A stretch of DNA of 64,000 nt from Solibacillus sp. R5-41 (GCF_002736105.1 NZ_CP024123.1:3982001-4046000), one strand, 5' to 3'. Shown: positions 26,043 to 34,522, counted from the stretch's first letter. Made by a program: numbers and translations. The notes: generated from the letters alone by a model not told the origin.

Positions 26043-27563
26043 ATGGATCCACGAGTTGAGAAACGTTTAGGTTTAAAACAATTAGCAGATAAGGTCGTAT
26101 CTGCACAAGAGGCTGCTGCTTTAATTCAAGATGGCACAGTAGTAGGTATGTCTGGATTTACTCGCGCTGGAGATGCAAAAGTAGTACCAATGGCATTAGT
26201 TGAACGCGCTAAAAATGAACAAATTAAAATTGATGTATATACAGGGGCTTCTTTAGGTCCTGAAGTAGATAACCACCTAGCAGCTGCAGGTGTTATCAAT
26301 AAACGCGGTCCGTTCCAAGGTGATGCGGTAATGCGTGGTTTAATCAACAAAGGCGACATCAAATATGTAGACGCTCACCTTTCTCACAATGCTGAATTAG
26401 TACGTCAAGGTATTATGGGTCCAATTAAACACTTAATTTTAGAAGCTGTTGCAATTACTGAAGATGGTTTAATTATTCCAACAAACTCTGTTGGTAACTC
26501 ACCAATTTTCGCAGAGTATGCAGAAAACATTATTATCGAATTAAACATTTCTCATCCAGAAGCATTAATCGGTATTCACGACATCTACGTTCCTGGTGAA
26601 CAAGGTAAACGTGAAGCGATTCCAATGACAAATGCTGAACAACGTATTGGTGAAATCGGTATTCGTGTTCCTGTTGAGAAAATCCAAGCAATCGTTATTT
26701 CTGAAGAGCCAGATGCGCCTTCATTAATCGTTCCTCCAGATGAGGAAACTCAAAACATGGCAAACATTTTATTAGACTTCTTCCGTGATGAAATTAAAGC
26801 GGGTCGTTTAACAAATGAACTTATGCCATTACAATCTGGTGTAGGTTCTGTTGCTAACGCTGTATTAGATGGCTTTGCTGATTCAGAGTTCGAAAACTTA
26901 GTTGTTGCTTCTGAAGTATTACAAGATGCAGTATTCAACTTAATCGATGCTGGTAAAGTACGATTTGCGGCTGCAACTTCAATTACGTTAACGAAAGAAT
27001 TACAAGATAAAGTTTACGGTAACTTAGAAGCTTACGCAGATAAAATTTGCTTACGTCCACAAGAAATCTCTAACCACCCAGAAATTATCCGTCGTTTAGG
27101 TTTAATTTCAATTAATACAGCACTTGAGTTAGATATCTATGGTAACGTTAACTCTACACACGTTTCAGGTACAAAAATGATGAACGGTATCGGTGGTTCT
27201 GGTGACTTCGCTCGTAACGCTCGTCTTGGAATTTTCGTAACGAAATCATATGCAAAAGGTGGCGCGATTTCTTCAATCGTACCAATGGTTTCTCACGTAG
27301 ACCACACTGAACATGATGTAGATGTAATCGTAACTGAGCAAGGGATTGCAGACTTACGCGGCCTTTCTCCAAAAGAGCGTGTACAATTAATTATCAATAA
27401 CTGTGCACACCCAGATTTCAAAGAGCAATTATTTGATTACTATAACCGTGCAGTTGAAGCAACAGGTAATGCACATACTCCTCATATCTTAGAGGAAGCA
27501 CTTTCTTGGCACGTAAACCTTGCTAAAAACAAAACAATGAAAAAAGAAGCTGTTAAAGCATAA
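26043..27563 (+). CDS. Acetyl-CoA hydrolase / succinyl-CoA:acetate CoA-transferase family protein
   Basis: A 506-residue class I CoA-transferase of the Ach1/SucCoA-acetate type. Marks are GVVGMSGFTRAGDAK-like N-terminal strand (TVVGMSGFTRAGDAK), LQSGVGSVANAVLDGF near 263-278, the catalytic glutamate in ASEVLQD (Glu291), and GIGGSGDFARNARL near the C-terminal domain. It either hydrolyses acetyl-CoA or swaps CoA between succinate and acetate; sequence alone does not decide. The ATG follows GGGGAGGA. The gene has a separate transcript with a candidate cre site and follows a LytTR regulator. Length is normal, and a strong terminator follows. Confidence 0.92.
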   Translation: MDPRVEKRLGLKQLADKVVSAQEAAALIQDGTVVGMSGFTRAGDAKVVPMALVERAKNEQIKIDVYTGASLGPEVDNHLAAAGVINKRGPFQGDAVMRGLINKGDIKYVDAHLSHNAELVRQGIMGPIKHLILEAVAITEDGLIIPTNSVGNSPIFAEYAENIIIELNISHPEALIGIHDIYVPGEQGKREAIPMTNAEQRIGEIGIRVPVEKIQAIVISEEPDAPSLIVPPDEETQNMANILLDFFRDEIKAGRLTNELMPLQSGVGSVANAVLDGFADSEFENLVVASEVLQDAVFNLIDAGKVRFAAATSITLTKELQDKVYGNLEAYADKICLRPQEISNHPEIIRRLGLISINTALELDIYGNVNSTHVSGTKMMNGIGGSGDFARNARLGIFVTKSYAKGGAISSIVPMVSHVDHTEHDVDVIVTEQGIADLRGLSPKERVQLIINNCAHPDFKEQLFDYYNRAVEATGNAHTPHILEEALSWHVNLAKNKTMKKEAVKA

Positions 27564-27590
27564 TTTTTCGTTGGGCTTGTCCCATAACTT

Positions 27591-27632
27591 AAAAGACACA
27601 ATTCGATCTAATTAAATCGAGTTGTGTCTTTT
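27591..27632. terminator. Bidirectional terminator after the CoA-transferase gene
   Basis: AAAAGACACAA and TTGTGTCTTTT plus inner TCGAT/ATCGA pairing, around CTAATTAA. It lies between converging genes. Confidence 0.85.
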
Positions 27633-27659
27633 CTTATGCTGATTTTCTATATTTTGTAA

Positions 27660-27986
27660 TTAACTTTGATTTTTGTTAAATTCACTAATCGCTGTTTGTC
27701 CGCCGCCCTCATCGATAAATCTATTTTCTTGAATTGTTAAGGATTTGGGTCCTGCTGGTGTTTGTGCTACATCACCCGCCACGTCTCCTGTTGCCATTAA
27801 ATTACTTCGTGTTGAAGTACTTCCGATATTCCCTTTTTGGTCTGCCATCACTTTTGTTGCTTTCGTTTTTGCATCATTAAATAATTCCATCGCTTTATCA
27901 CGGTTTTCCTTTTTACTTAACACGGAAGCTACCCCAGCAACTAAACCTGCGAAAACAACACCTTTACCTTTAAATTTCGCCATCAT
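27660..27986 (-). CDS. Small YtxH-like protein, function unknown
   Basis: A 108-residue protein (107 if the second ATG is used). A short hydrophobic segment KGVVFAGLVAGVASVLS near residues 6-24 is followed by KKENRDKAMELFNDAKTKAT, a charged helix, and a polar Gly/Ser/Thr-rich tail. This layout is like YtxH-type envelope stress proteins, but the match is only in shape. The starts follow GGGAGGA at 5 or 8 bases. It appears to be a single-gene unit ended by the terminator at 27591-27632. Confidence 0.7.
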   Translation of the reverse strand: MMAKFKGKGVVFAGLVAGVASVLSKKENRDKAMELFNDAKTKATKVMADQKGNIGSTSTRSNLMATGDVAGDVAQTPAGPKSLTIQENRFIDEGGGQTAISEFNKNQS

Positions 27987-28269
27987 ACATTCCTCCCAAA
28001 AATTTAGCTACAAATATTTTTCCCTAAATACAGTATTTAAAACATCCATTATTTAGAAACTTTAAAATTTCAATTAAAATGAACGGATTAAGATATTCAT
28101 GGGCATAATAGTAGTGTTATTCAAAATGAGCAATCTATATATTCCAAAATAAAGAAATTGGTTTTGAATGGCTGGAAATCCCTCCCTTTCGGTGTATCGC
28201 TGGTTATTACTGACATTATTTCACTTTTAATGACGGAATGAATTCAAACATTAGCTAAATGAAGATAAA
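27987..28269. other. Intergenic region without recognised gene
   Basis: These 283 bases, part of a 363-base gap, hold no open frame with a ribosome site. The stretch CTAAATGAAGATAAAA at 28255-28270 also occurs at 3295-3310, again directly beside a terminator; the ends of copies A and F of the mosaic repeat carry a related sequence. Confidence 0.4.
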
Positions 28270-28316
28270 AGGACACCCATTCACGTAAATCGAACGTGAA
28301 TGAATGTCCTCTTTTT
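28270..28316 (-). terminator. Terminator after the acetyltransferase gene
   Basis: AGGACA/TGTCCT and ATTCACGT/ACGTGAAT pair with small internal mismatches around AAATCGA. It lies 33 bases beyond the stop of the gene at 28350. Confidence 0.75.
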
Positions 28317-28349
28317 AATTGTGGATTTTCACAACCCACTATTCATTTT

Positions 28350-28631
28350 CTATGCTTTAACATCGTCATATTCATTACTTTTTTCAAATGCAGAGACAAC
28401 ATACGAACAAACTGGTGTCATTTTTAATTGTTCTTCACGTGCATAATTTGCGGCCGCATCTAACAGCTTTTTCGCTACACCTTGACCTCGTAGTATATTA
28501 GATACGTATGTGTGGTCCATTGACATAATTCCGTTCAGCTCGATCCAAGTAATTTCTGCTACACGTTGTCCGTCCAGCTCGTATTCAAATGCCCCTTGAC
28601 CATTACCTGATTTATTCAACTTAAATTCCAT
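28350..28631 (-). CDS. Small GNAT-type N-acetyltransferase (YjdJ-like)
   Basis: A 93-residue minimal GNAT domain. RVAEITWIELNGIMSMDHTY provides the strands before the acetyl-CoA site, and NILRGQGVAKKLLDAAANYA is the acetyl-CoA binding loop with its R/QxxGxG/A pattern. VCSYVVSAFEK closes the fold. The family (YjdJ/Gtn10-like) is widespread and its substrate unknown. ATG at 28631 follows GGAGG; the longer reading upstream has no site. A stand-alone gene between two terminators. Confidence 0.85.
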   Translation of the reverse strand: MEFKLNKSGNGQGAFEYELDGQRVAEITWIELNGIMSMDHTYVSNILRGQGVAKKLLDAAANYAREEQLKMTPVCSYVVSAFEKSNEYDDVKA

Positions 28632-28689
28632 ACTATCCCTCCTCTTTGTAAATTTAATATAGCATATTTCCAAAAAGCACAAAAAATAA

Positions 28690-28714
28690 AAAGCCTCCAA
28701 AATTGGAAGCTTTC
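28690..28714 (-). terminator. Terminator after ypuA
   Basis: AAAGCCTCCAA and TTGGAAGCTTT pair almost fully with a tiny loop; the minus-strand T tail is at the 28681-28692 A-rich end. It is 7 bases past the ypuA stop. Confidence 0.7.
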
Positions 28715-28720
28715 ACATTT

Positions 28721-29641
28721 TTATTCTTTTGTAAACCAAGATGAGATTGTATCAATTAAATTACTAAAGAAGTTTTTTACGCTTTGCCAGAAACCTTCAT
28801 CTTCTAAAATAGCTCCAAACTTTTCTTCAAATTTTGAGCTTAAATCTGAGAGTTGACTTGATAATTTACTAAAGTCGATATTTAAATTACTAATTCGATC
28901 CATTAGGTCCACTAATAATTGGCGATCTTGATCACTTAAGTTAATTTGGAACTTCGCTAATTGTTCTTCGACGATTGTTTGTACTTCTTCTTTTGTAGCA
29001 GGCTTATTTTCAGCAATTACTTTTTTAATTTCTGTTATTAATTCTGCTACTCTTTCATCACTTATACCAGCTGTTTCGGCTAATGAAGTAGCAACAGATA
29101 ACTCATCGTTTGCAACGTCTGTACGTTCCATATCGAGCGTTTCTCCTGTTCCTACTTCATACGCTTTGTAAATCCCTACCAATGCCGAGTGACCCGTTAC
29201 AGGCTTAGGTGCTGCAATTTCTACAATTGCATCCTCAATTCCTGCTGTTAACATCGCACTTGCATACATTTCAGATGTTACTTGTGTAATATTTTCTGGT
29301 GTAACTATACTAATTGTTAACCCTTTTCCCTTATCTTGACGCGTAATTTTTGCTGATGAGTACATACGAGAGCTTGAATTACTGTCTTTAATATATTTTG
29401 CCAAATCTTGTCCTGAGATTGTAATTTCATCTATTTCAGATTCCTGATCTACCCGTAAAGCCGTTTTTACATGTTCCTTTTCGTTGCTCGATAGGCTACT
29501 TCCATAAACGACGATTGGTACACCTAGCTTTTCATTTACTGGATTTTTTTGTGTATTGTCCGCTGCAAATGTATGCATCGGAGAAATACATGCAAATAAC
29601 ATTACTAAAGCAGCAAAGAGTGCGAACCATTTTTGTTTCAT
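28721..29641 (-). CDS. ypuA: YpuA-like DUF1002 secreted protein
   Basis: A 306-residue protein with a signal peptide (FALFAALVMLFACISPMHTF, cleavage after AFA near residue 26). The DUF1002 domain begins EKLGVPIVVYGSSLSSNEKE and covers most of the chain. The last 90 residues are a coiled-coil-like region ending in FWQSVKNFFSNLIDTISSWF, an amphipathic tail. Function is unknown. The ATG at 29641 follows AAAGGGG; an upstream TTG at 29659 overlaps that site. A long mosaic repeat begins 30 bases upstream and fills the leader. The B. subtilis homologue is ypuA. Confidence 0.88.
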   Translation of the reverse strand: MKQKWFALFAALVMLFACISPMHTFAADNTQKNPVNEKLGVPIVVYGSSLSSNEKEHVKTALRVDQESEIDEITISGQDLAKYIKDSNSSSRMYSSAKITRQDKGKGLTISIVTPENITQVTSEMYASAMLTAGIEDAIVEIAAPKPVTGHSALVGIYKAYEVGTGETLDMERTDVANDELSVATSLAETAGISDERVAELITEIKKVIAENKPATKEEVQTIVEEQLAKFQINLSDQDRQLLVDLMDRISNLNIDFSKLSSQLSDLSSKFEEKFGAILEDEGFWQSVKNFFSNLIDTISSWFTKE

Positions 29642-29670
29642 GAAAAATACCCCTTTCAAAATGTACGATT

Positions 29671-29864
29671 AACTTGCTTCAGCAGAAGTCTCCCACTTCA
29701 ATTAAGTGTGAGGGGTGAATGCCAAGTATGACCTTAATTCACTGGGAATTCAAACCCAAGCTGAATCAAGTTAAAGCCCCCGACGGATGTCACAGATTTT
29801 TATTGGAGTTTTTCGAGCAAGCTCGAAAAAAATCTAGACAAAAGTTAGCCGAGGCGTAATTGAT
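29671..29864 (-). repeat. Mosaic intergenic repeat, full copy E
   Basis: Read on the minus strand: CAATCAATTACGCCTCGGCT, TTTTGTCTAGA, a TTTTTCGAGC-TT-GCTCGAAAAA hairpin, TCTGTGACATCCGTCGGGGG, CTTTAACTTGATTCAGCTTG, GGTTTGAATT, CATTCACCCCTCACACTTAA and GACTTCTGCTGAAG. At 194 bases it is the most complete copy. It is in the same direction as ypuA and fills the space between the cvfB terminator and the ypuA ribosome site. Confidence 0.85.
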
Positions 29865-29889
29865 TGCAAACTCATTTTATAATACGAAT

Positions 29890-29933
29890 AAAAAAAGTAA
29901 AAGGTTGCAATCCTGTTAGCCTTTTACTTTTTT
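29890..29933 (-). terminator. Terminator after cvfB
   Basis: AAAAAAGTAAAAGG and CCTTTTACTTTTTT pair around a 14-base loop, just after the cvfB stop codon. Confidence 0.8.
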
Positions 29934-29951
29934 CGCTTTGCTTTTGTTGAC

Positions 29952-30809
29952 TTAGACGATTTCTGTCCAGCCGTCTTGTTGTATAATTTTGCGAGCTTTC
30001 ATTAACGTTCCGAGTGCGCGTTTGAATGCACCTTTACTCATATTGAACATTTCTTCAATTTCTTCAGGTGTTGATTTATCATGGAATGGCATCTTTCCAC
30101 CAACACTTTCTAAATAAGCAAAGATTTTTTCTGCATCTTCCCCTAGTCTTTCGTGCTTACGTGGAAGTAGCGAACCATTTAATGACCCATCCTCTTTCAC
30201 ATCAATAATACGCACTTGAACATCTTGACCTAAGCGTGGCTCTGCCTTCATTTCAGATTGGTGTACAAAAATACGATATGGTGCTTCCACTCCAATTAAA
30301 AACGAGCCAATTGGTAATAAGCGATATGGACGTGCAACAATGTTTTTATTAAAAGCATCCTCATGGGCACCTTCATACATTTCGTTAACTTTTTCTTCTG
30401 TAATTAGACGACCAAATAAATCACCATTACGGTCTGTGCGCAACGTTATATATAAATGATCCCCTGCTTGTGGCCAAACTTCCTGTAATGCAGGTAAATC
30501 TTCCGCGCGTACGAGTACTTCACGAGTCGTTCCGATATCACAAAAAGCACCCTCTTGTGTCACCTTTAATACGCGTGCCCATCCATAATCTGCTTCTGTA
30601 ATATGGGGAACTACCGTTGTTGCCTGCAAACTGCCTCGACGGTCTGTGTATAAAAATACTTTCACGACATCTCCAATTGTTAATGCTTGTTCTACATCCG
30701 AAGTATTTAACGGAATTTCGATATCACCGTTCGTTAAAATATAACGTGACCCTTGTTCTTCTAGTATTGTTAAGTCTACAACTTGACCTGATTTCATTAA
30801 TTGATTCAT
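29952..30809 (-). CDS. cvfB: CvfB family S1-domain RNA-binding protein (YitL)
   Basis: A 285-residue protein with tandem S1-like domains and a C-terminal winged helix. Typical phrases are GDVVKVFLYTDRRGSLQATT, GAFCDIGTTREVLVRAEDLP, DHLYITLRTDRNGDLFGRL and, at the end, FNMSKGAFKRALGTLMKARK. CvfB binds RNA and affects virulence factor expression in Staphylococcus aureus; in B. subtilis it is YitL. ATG at 30809 follows AAGGAG by 7 bases. It is 42 bases downstream of mntR on the same strand and may share its transcript. Confidence 0.92.
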   Translation of the reverse strand: MNQLMKSGQVVDLTILEEQGSRYILTNGDIEIPLNTSDVEQALTIGDVVKVFLYTDRRGSLQATTVVPHITEADYGWARVLKVTQEGAFCDIGTTREVLVRAEDLPALQEVWPQAGDHLYITLRTDRNGDLFGRLITEEKVNEMYEGAHEDAFNKNIVARPYRLLPIGSFLIGVEAPYRIFVHQSEMKAEPRLGQDVQVRIIDVKEDGSLNGSLLPRKHERLGEDAEKIFAYLESVGGKMPFHDKSTPEEIEEMFNMSKGAFKRALGTLMKARKIIQQDGWTEIV

Positions 30810-30851
30810 TCGTTTTCTCCTTTTTCTCGTCAATCATTACTTATTATGATT

Positions 30852-31256
30852 TTATTTCATTTCTTCCAACTTCTGTGTCAGCTCGGGCTGCTCTTCTAAA
30901 AGCTGAACAAGATCAGCAATTCTGTCGATTGAGTTCCAGCTTAAATGATGTTCAATACCTTCAACATCGTCATAAATACGTTCCTCATCCACACCAATCA
31001 GTCGTAAAAACTGTTCTAACAAATCATGTCGCTGCACGAGGCGCTTGCCTAACTTTTGCCCTTTTGGCGTCAAAGTTAATCCTCGATATTTTTCATAGAT
31101 TAAATAGCCATCTTTATCTAATTTTTGGACCATCTTTGTCACTGAGGAAGGCAGAACAGATAAAGCTTCCGCAATATCGGACACACGCGCATATCCTTTA
31201 TTTTCAATGAGTAAATAAATTTGTTCTATGTGATCCTCCATACTAGGTGTTGGCAT
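30852..31256 (-). CDS. mntR: Manganese-responsive repressor MntR (DtxR family)
   Basis: A 134-residue regulator. The winged helix reads [20 protein letters not shown], and [21 protein letters not shown] is the wing. Metal ligands match B. subtilis MntR: Asp8 and Glu11 in MEDHIEQIY, His77-region RHDLLEQFL, and Glu/His of GIEHHLSWN. With Mn2+ it represses mntH and mntABC uptake genes, which are not in this window. ATG at 31256 follows GAGGGG. Dimer-interface residues appear intact, and length is slightly shorter than the B. subtilis protein (142). Confidence 0.95.
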   Translation of the reverse strand: MPTPSMEDHIEQIYLLIENKGYARVSDIAEALSVLPSSVTKMVQKLDKDGYLIYEKYRGLTLTPKGQKLGKRLVQRHDLLEQFLRLIGVDEERIYDDVEGIEHHLSWNSIDRIADLVQLLEEQPELTQKLEEMK

Positions 31257-31328
31257 AGTCTGTTCCCCTCTTTCCAAATACTATCTCAAGTTTACTACAT
31301 TTTTGCATAAAAAGTTAACTGAAAACGG

Positions 31329-31366
31329 TAAAAGAGCCCTCTTCTCAATGAAGAAGGCTCTTTTTT
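31329..31366 (-). terminator. Terminator after the comFB-like gene
   Basis: AAAAGAGCC/GGCTCTTTT with inner CTTCT/AGAAG, around CAATG, followed by T residues. It overlaps the stop codon region of the gene at 31365. Confidence 0.8.
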
Positions 31367-31643
31367 AATGTCTTGGATATCGACTCACTATATGAAGTGC
31401 ACGAATAATTTGCTTGTTTATTTCTTCGATATTTTCTGGAGTGTTTAGTTGTTCAAATACAATATCTCTTGATTTTTGTGAGGCTATATATTTTGCTGGT
31501 AATACATTTAATGCAATCGCGTTAACATCCATCTCACATTGCTCACAATGGCAAAATGTTTGATATTCTACACCGTGCAACAAAAAATTAACAAGTCCTC
31601 GAACAATTTCTTCCATCACATTTACCAATATACTATTCGACAT
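31365..31643 (-). CDS. ComFB-type late competence protein
   Basis: A 92-residue protein with the ComFB domain: NVMEEIVRGLVNFLLHGVEY, then CHCEQCEMDVNAIALNVLPA followed by KYIAS. The Cys pairs (CHC, CEQC) are the family's expected metal site and DVNAIALN-LPAKY its core helix. In B. subtilis comFB sits between comFA and comFC, but here it is alone; many bacteria carry such stand-alone copies, some of which bind cyclic di-nucleotides in cyanobacteria. Ribosome site is weak (GAGG 13 bases before the ATG). Its role here is unknown. Confidence 0.8.
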   Translation of the reverse strand: MSNSILVNVMEEIVRGLVNFLLHGVEYQTFCHCEQCEMDVNAIALNVLPAKYIASQKSRDIVFEQLNTPENIEEINKQIIRALHIVSRYPRH

Positions 31644-31809
31644 TTCTTACTTTCGCCTCATTCAATTGTTGGTTTTATGTTACTCCTAATCATATACCGT
31701 TCATTGAAATAACTCAATTATTTCAGTTCCACTTCGTAAAGATTTTCTATATTCAGCATATTTATGCTATAACCGATTCTCATAACATTATGCTTATTTT
31801 TATTTTATC

Positions 31810-33924
31810 CTATTTCATTTTTAATAATCGTAGTGAATTTAAAATAACGAGTAAAGTTGCACCCATATCTGCAAATATAGCAATCCATAATGTCAGCCAA
31901 CCTGGTATTACTAACAATAGCGCAATTACTTTTAAACCTAAGGCAAAAATAATATTTTGCTTAATAATCGTTACTGTTTTTTTACTTAAATTAATCGTAT
32001 AAGGTAATTTTGTTAAATCATCACTCATCAACACAACTTGAGCGGTTTCTAAGGCGGCATCCGTCCCCGCGCCACCCATGGCGATACCAATATTAGCTGC
32101 CGCTAATGCAGGAGCATCATTGACACCATCTCCAATCATCGCAACCGTGCCATACTGCTGTTGTAACTCCTTCATCGCTTGTAATTTGTTTTCTGGCAAT
32201 AAATTAGCGCGCACATCATCAATGCGTAGTTCCTCAGCAATTTTGTTTGCGGTTTGGGATGCATCCCCTGTCAACATCACCGTATGACGAATTTTATTTT
32301 CATGGAGTACTTTGATAACTTCTTTACTTTCGTCACGCACTTGATCAGCAATAGCAATGACGCCAAGTAGAGCTGTTTCATTGGCTGCAATTATGACCGA
32401 TTTTCCTTCTGATGCAAATTTTTCGATGACATGATGTAGCTTTGGTGAAATTGGAACGATTGTTTGAATCCAGTTAACGCTTCCTACATAAATCATTTGG
32501 CCATTAACACTTGCATAAGCCCCTTTACCCATTACGGATTGGAAGTTTTCTACGCTTGGAATATGGACTTTTTGCTCAAATGCTTTAGAAAGAATTGCGC
32601 GTGCTAATGGATGCTGTGATTTTTTCTCTACTGCGGCAATTTGCGCTAATAATTGCTGCTCATTTTGTCCTTCTTCTGCTAAAACCGCAACTACTTCTGG
32701 CTGGCCTTTTGTTAATGTACCCGTTTTATCAAATGCTACTGCTTGAATACGACCAAGCTCTTCTAAATACGCGCCACCCTTAATCAATACGCCCTGTTTA
32801 GCAGCATTCCCGATGGCCGTAACAATCGCAACTGGAGTTGAAATAATTAACGCACATGGACAACCAACAACTAATACCGCGAGCCCTTGATAAATCCAAT
32901 GTTGCCAATCACCCGTTATAAACCCTGGAACAACCGCAACTAATAACGCGCCTAACATGATAGCCGGTGTATAATATTTGGCAAAGCGGTCGACGAATTT
33001 TTGTGAAGGAGCTTTTTCAGCTTGGGCCTCTTCTACTAAATGAATAATTTTCGCGATCGTTGTATCCTCTACACGCTTTGTAACTTTTATTTCAAGCGCA
33101 CCTTCTTCATTCAGTGTGCCTGCAAAAACCGTATCTTCAACCGTTTTCGTTACAGGAATAGACTCCCCTGTAATGGCTGACTGATTAACCGTCGAAACGC
33201 CCTCGATTACAATCCCATCCATTGCAATTTTTTGCCCTGGCTTGACGATTAAAATATCGCCAATCTGAATATTTTCAGTTGCCACTTCCATTTCGTGGAA
33301 ATGCCCGCCATGTGCTCGTTTAATGAGTGCGGTAGAAGGTGCAATATCGATCAGCTGTGAAATCGATTGACGCGCTTTGTTCATAGAATAGGCTTCTAAC
33401 GCTTCACTTACCGCAAATAAAAATACAACAATCGCTGCTTCTTGCCATTCCCCAATAATGGCTGCACCAATAATGGCAATCGTCATTAACGTTTTCATAT
33501 CGAATTCTAGGTTTCTCAAATTCTTAATACCCGTTTTGAAAATAGGTAACCCACCTACAACAATGGCGATTGCAAATAAACTATTCGCGATAAGATGGCC
33601 TTCCCCTTTTGTAAAGCTCGCGATCAAACCAAAGAAAACAAAGATAAGTGAAAAGGCGGCTAATAGATTTTCTTTTCGCTTGTAGAATGGAATCGAATTT
33701 ACCTTTTTCCGTTCATTTGCTAAAGCTACTTTTATGCCGTCAAATGCTCCAGCCTCTTCTAACTGTGCAACCGTTACCTCACCTGTAACGGTTAACTTTG
33801 CTGCACCAAAATTTAGCTGCACCTCTTCCACAGTAGAAATTTCACGTATATTACGTTCAAATTTCGCTGCGCAATTCGCACAAGATAAATTTTCTAATCG
33901 AAATTGTTCTGTCTTTTGTGCCAT
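31810..33924 (-). CDS. cadA: Cd/Zn/Co-type P1B ATPase
   Basis: A 704-residue metal efflux ATPase. The N-terminal metal-binding domain has LENLSCANCAAKFERNI (CxxC). Membrane helix 6 carries the CPC motif (VVGCPCALIISTPV), the phosphorylation site is DKTGTLTKGQPE, and the nucleotide domain has the HP motif (SQHPLARAI) and GDGVNDAPALA. CPC with these neighbours fits export of Zn2+, Cd2+ or Pb2+. ATG at 33924 follows AGGGAG. The gene starts 5 bases after the cadC-like regulator, under its promoter. No clear terminator is seen after its stop. Confidence 0.93.
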   Translation of the reverse strand: MAQKTEQFRLENLSCANCAAKFERNIREISTVEEVQLNFGAAKLTVTGEVTVAQLEEAGAFDGIKVALANERKKVNSIPFYKRKENLLAAFSLIFVFFGLIASFTKGEGHLIANSLFAIAIVVGGLPIFKTGIKNLRNLEFDMKTLMTIAIIGAAIIGEWQEAAIVVFLFAVSEALEAYSMNKARQSISQLIDIAPSTALIKRAHGGHFHEMEVATENIQIGDILIVKPGQKIAMDGIVIEGVSTVNQSAITGESIPVTKTVEDTVFAGTLNEEGALEIKVTKRVEDTTIAKIIHLVEEAQAEKAPSQKFVDRFAKYYTPAIMLGALLVAVVPGFITGDWQHWIYQGLAVLVVGCPCALIISTPVAIVTAIGNAAKQGVLIKGGAYLEELGRIQAVAFDKTGTLTKGQPEVVAVLAEEGQNEQQLLAQIAAVEKKSQHPLARAILSKAFEQKVHIPSVENFQSVMGKGAYASVNGQMIYVGSVNWIQTIVPISPKLHHVIEKFASEGKSVIIAANETALLGVIAIADQVRDESKEVIKVLHENKIRHTVMLTGDASQTANKIAEELRIDDVRANLLPENKLQAMKELQQQYGTVAMIGDGVNDAPALAAANIGIAMGGAGTDAALETAQVVLMSDDLTKLPYTINLSKKTVTIIKQNIIFALGLKVIALLLVIPGWLTLWIAIFADMGATLLVILNSLRLLKMK

Positions 33925-33929
33925 CCCTT

Positions 33930-34274
33930 TCACTCCCTTGAATGTTCATATGCAATTGTAACAATTTGATAAACATGGTCATCCGCTAATGAGTAATACA
34001 TCAATTTTCCTTCACGTGTTGATTTTGCTAAGGCATGCTCTTTTAAATAGCGTAAATGATGGGAGGCAGTTGCTGTACTTGAGCCAATAATCGCCGCAAC
34101 ATCACATACGCATAGTCGTTTTTCTATCGTTAATGCGTACGCAATTTTTAAGCGTGTTTCGTCTGCTAGTGCCTTTAAAAATTGGGCAACTTTTGAAAGC
34201 TCTGGCATTTGTTGTTGCACACGTTGTACTGCTTCTTCATTAACCTTCGTTACTTCACAAATTTCCTTTGTCAC
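33930..34274 (-). CDS. cadC: CadC/SmtB-type ArsR family metal repressor
   Basis: A 114-residue ArsR-family dimer. LKALADETRLKIAYAL opens the domain; EKRLCVCDVAAIIGSSTATA has the metal-sensing CVC of the alpha3N site inside the helix-turn-helix, and HHLRYLKEHALAKSTREGK is the recognition helix and wing. N-terminal EICEV offers another thiol ligand. It should release DNA on binding Cd, Pb or Zn and so switch on the ATPase. Two matching operators lie upstream (34286-34305 and 34331-34350). ATG at 34274 follows GAGGTGATGA. Confidence 0.93.
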   Translation of the reverse strand: MTKEICEVTKVNEEAVQRVQQQMPELSKVAQFLKALADETRLKIAYALTIEKRLCVCDVAAIIGSSTATASHHLRYLKEHALAKSTREGKLMYYSLADDHVYQIVTIAYEHSRE

Positions 34275-34285
34275 TTCATCACCTC

Positions 34286-34350
34286 ATTCAAATGTTTGTT
34301 TGATTGTATTATAACTTATTGATTCATCTTATTCAAATGGGCGTTTGAAT
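34286..34350 (-). promoter_or_regulatory. cadCA promoter with two CadC-type operators
   Basis: On the minus strand TTGAAT (34331-34336) is followed after 17 bases by TATAAT (34308-34313). ATTCAAATGGGCGTTTGAAT (34331-34350) and ATTCAAATGTTTGTTTGATT (34286-34305) are two copies of the inverted repeat ATTCAAA-N6-TTTGAAT. One covers the -35 box and the other lies just after the -10 box, the usual cadO layout (TCAAATAAATATTTGAA in pI258). Both could block polymerase. Confidence 0.8.
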
Positions 34351-34448
34351 GTTCGGGGCAATGTGGGGATTTTTTTATAAAAGTTTTAGTATCTTTCTTC
34401 TAGAACTTGTTTAGCTGGTGGGGGGCATAGAAGGCACTCACCCCAATA

Positions 34449-34486
34449 CAAAAAAGGTATTCAACACAAAGTTGAAATACCTTTTT
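34449..34486 (-). terminator. Terminator after the penicillin acylase gene
   Basis: AAAAAGGTATTCAAC and GTTGAAATACCTTTTT pair around ACAAA with one bulge. It lies about 36 bases past the stop codon. Confidence 0.8.
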
Positions 34487-34522
34487 CCTCATAGTAGATT
34501 TATTTTATGCTACTGCCGATTA

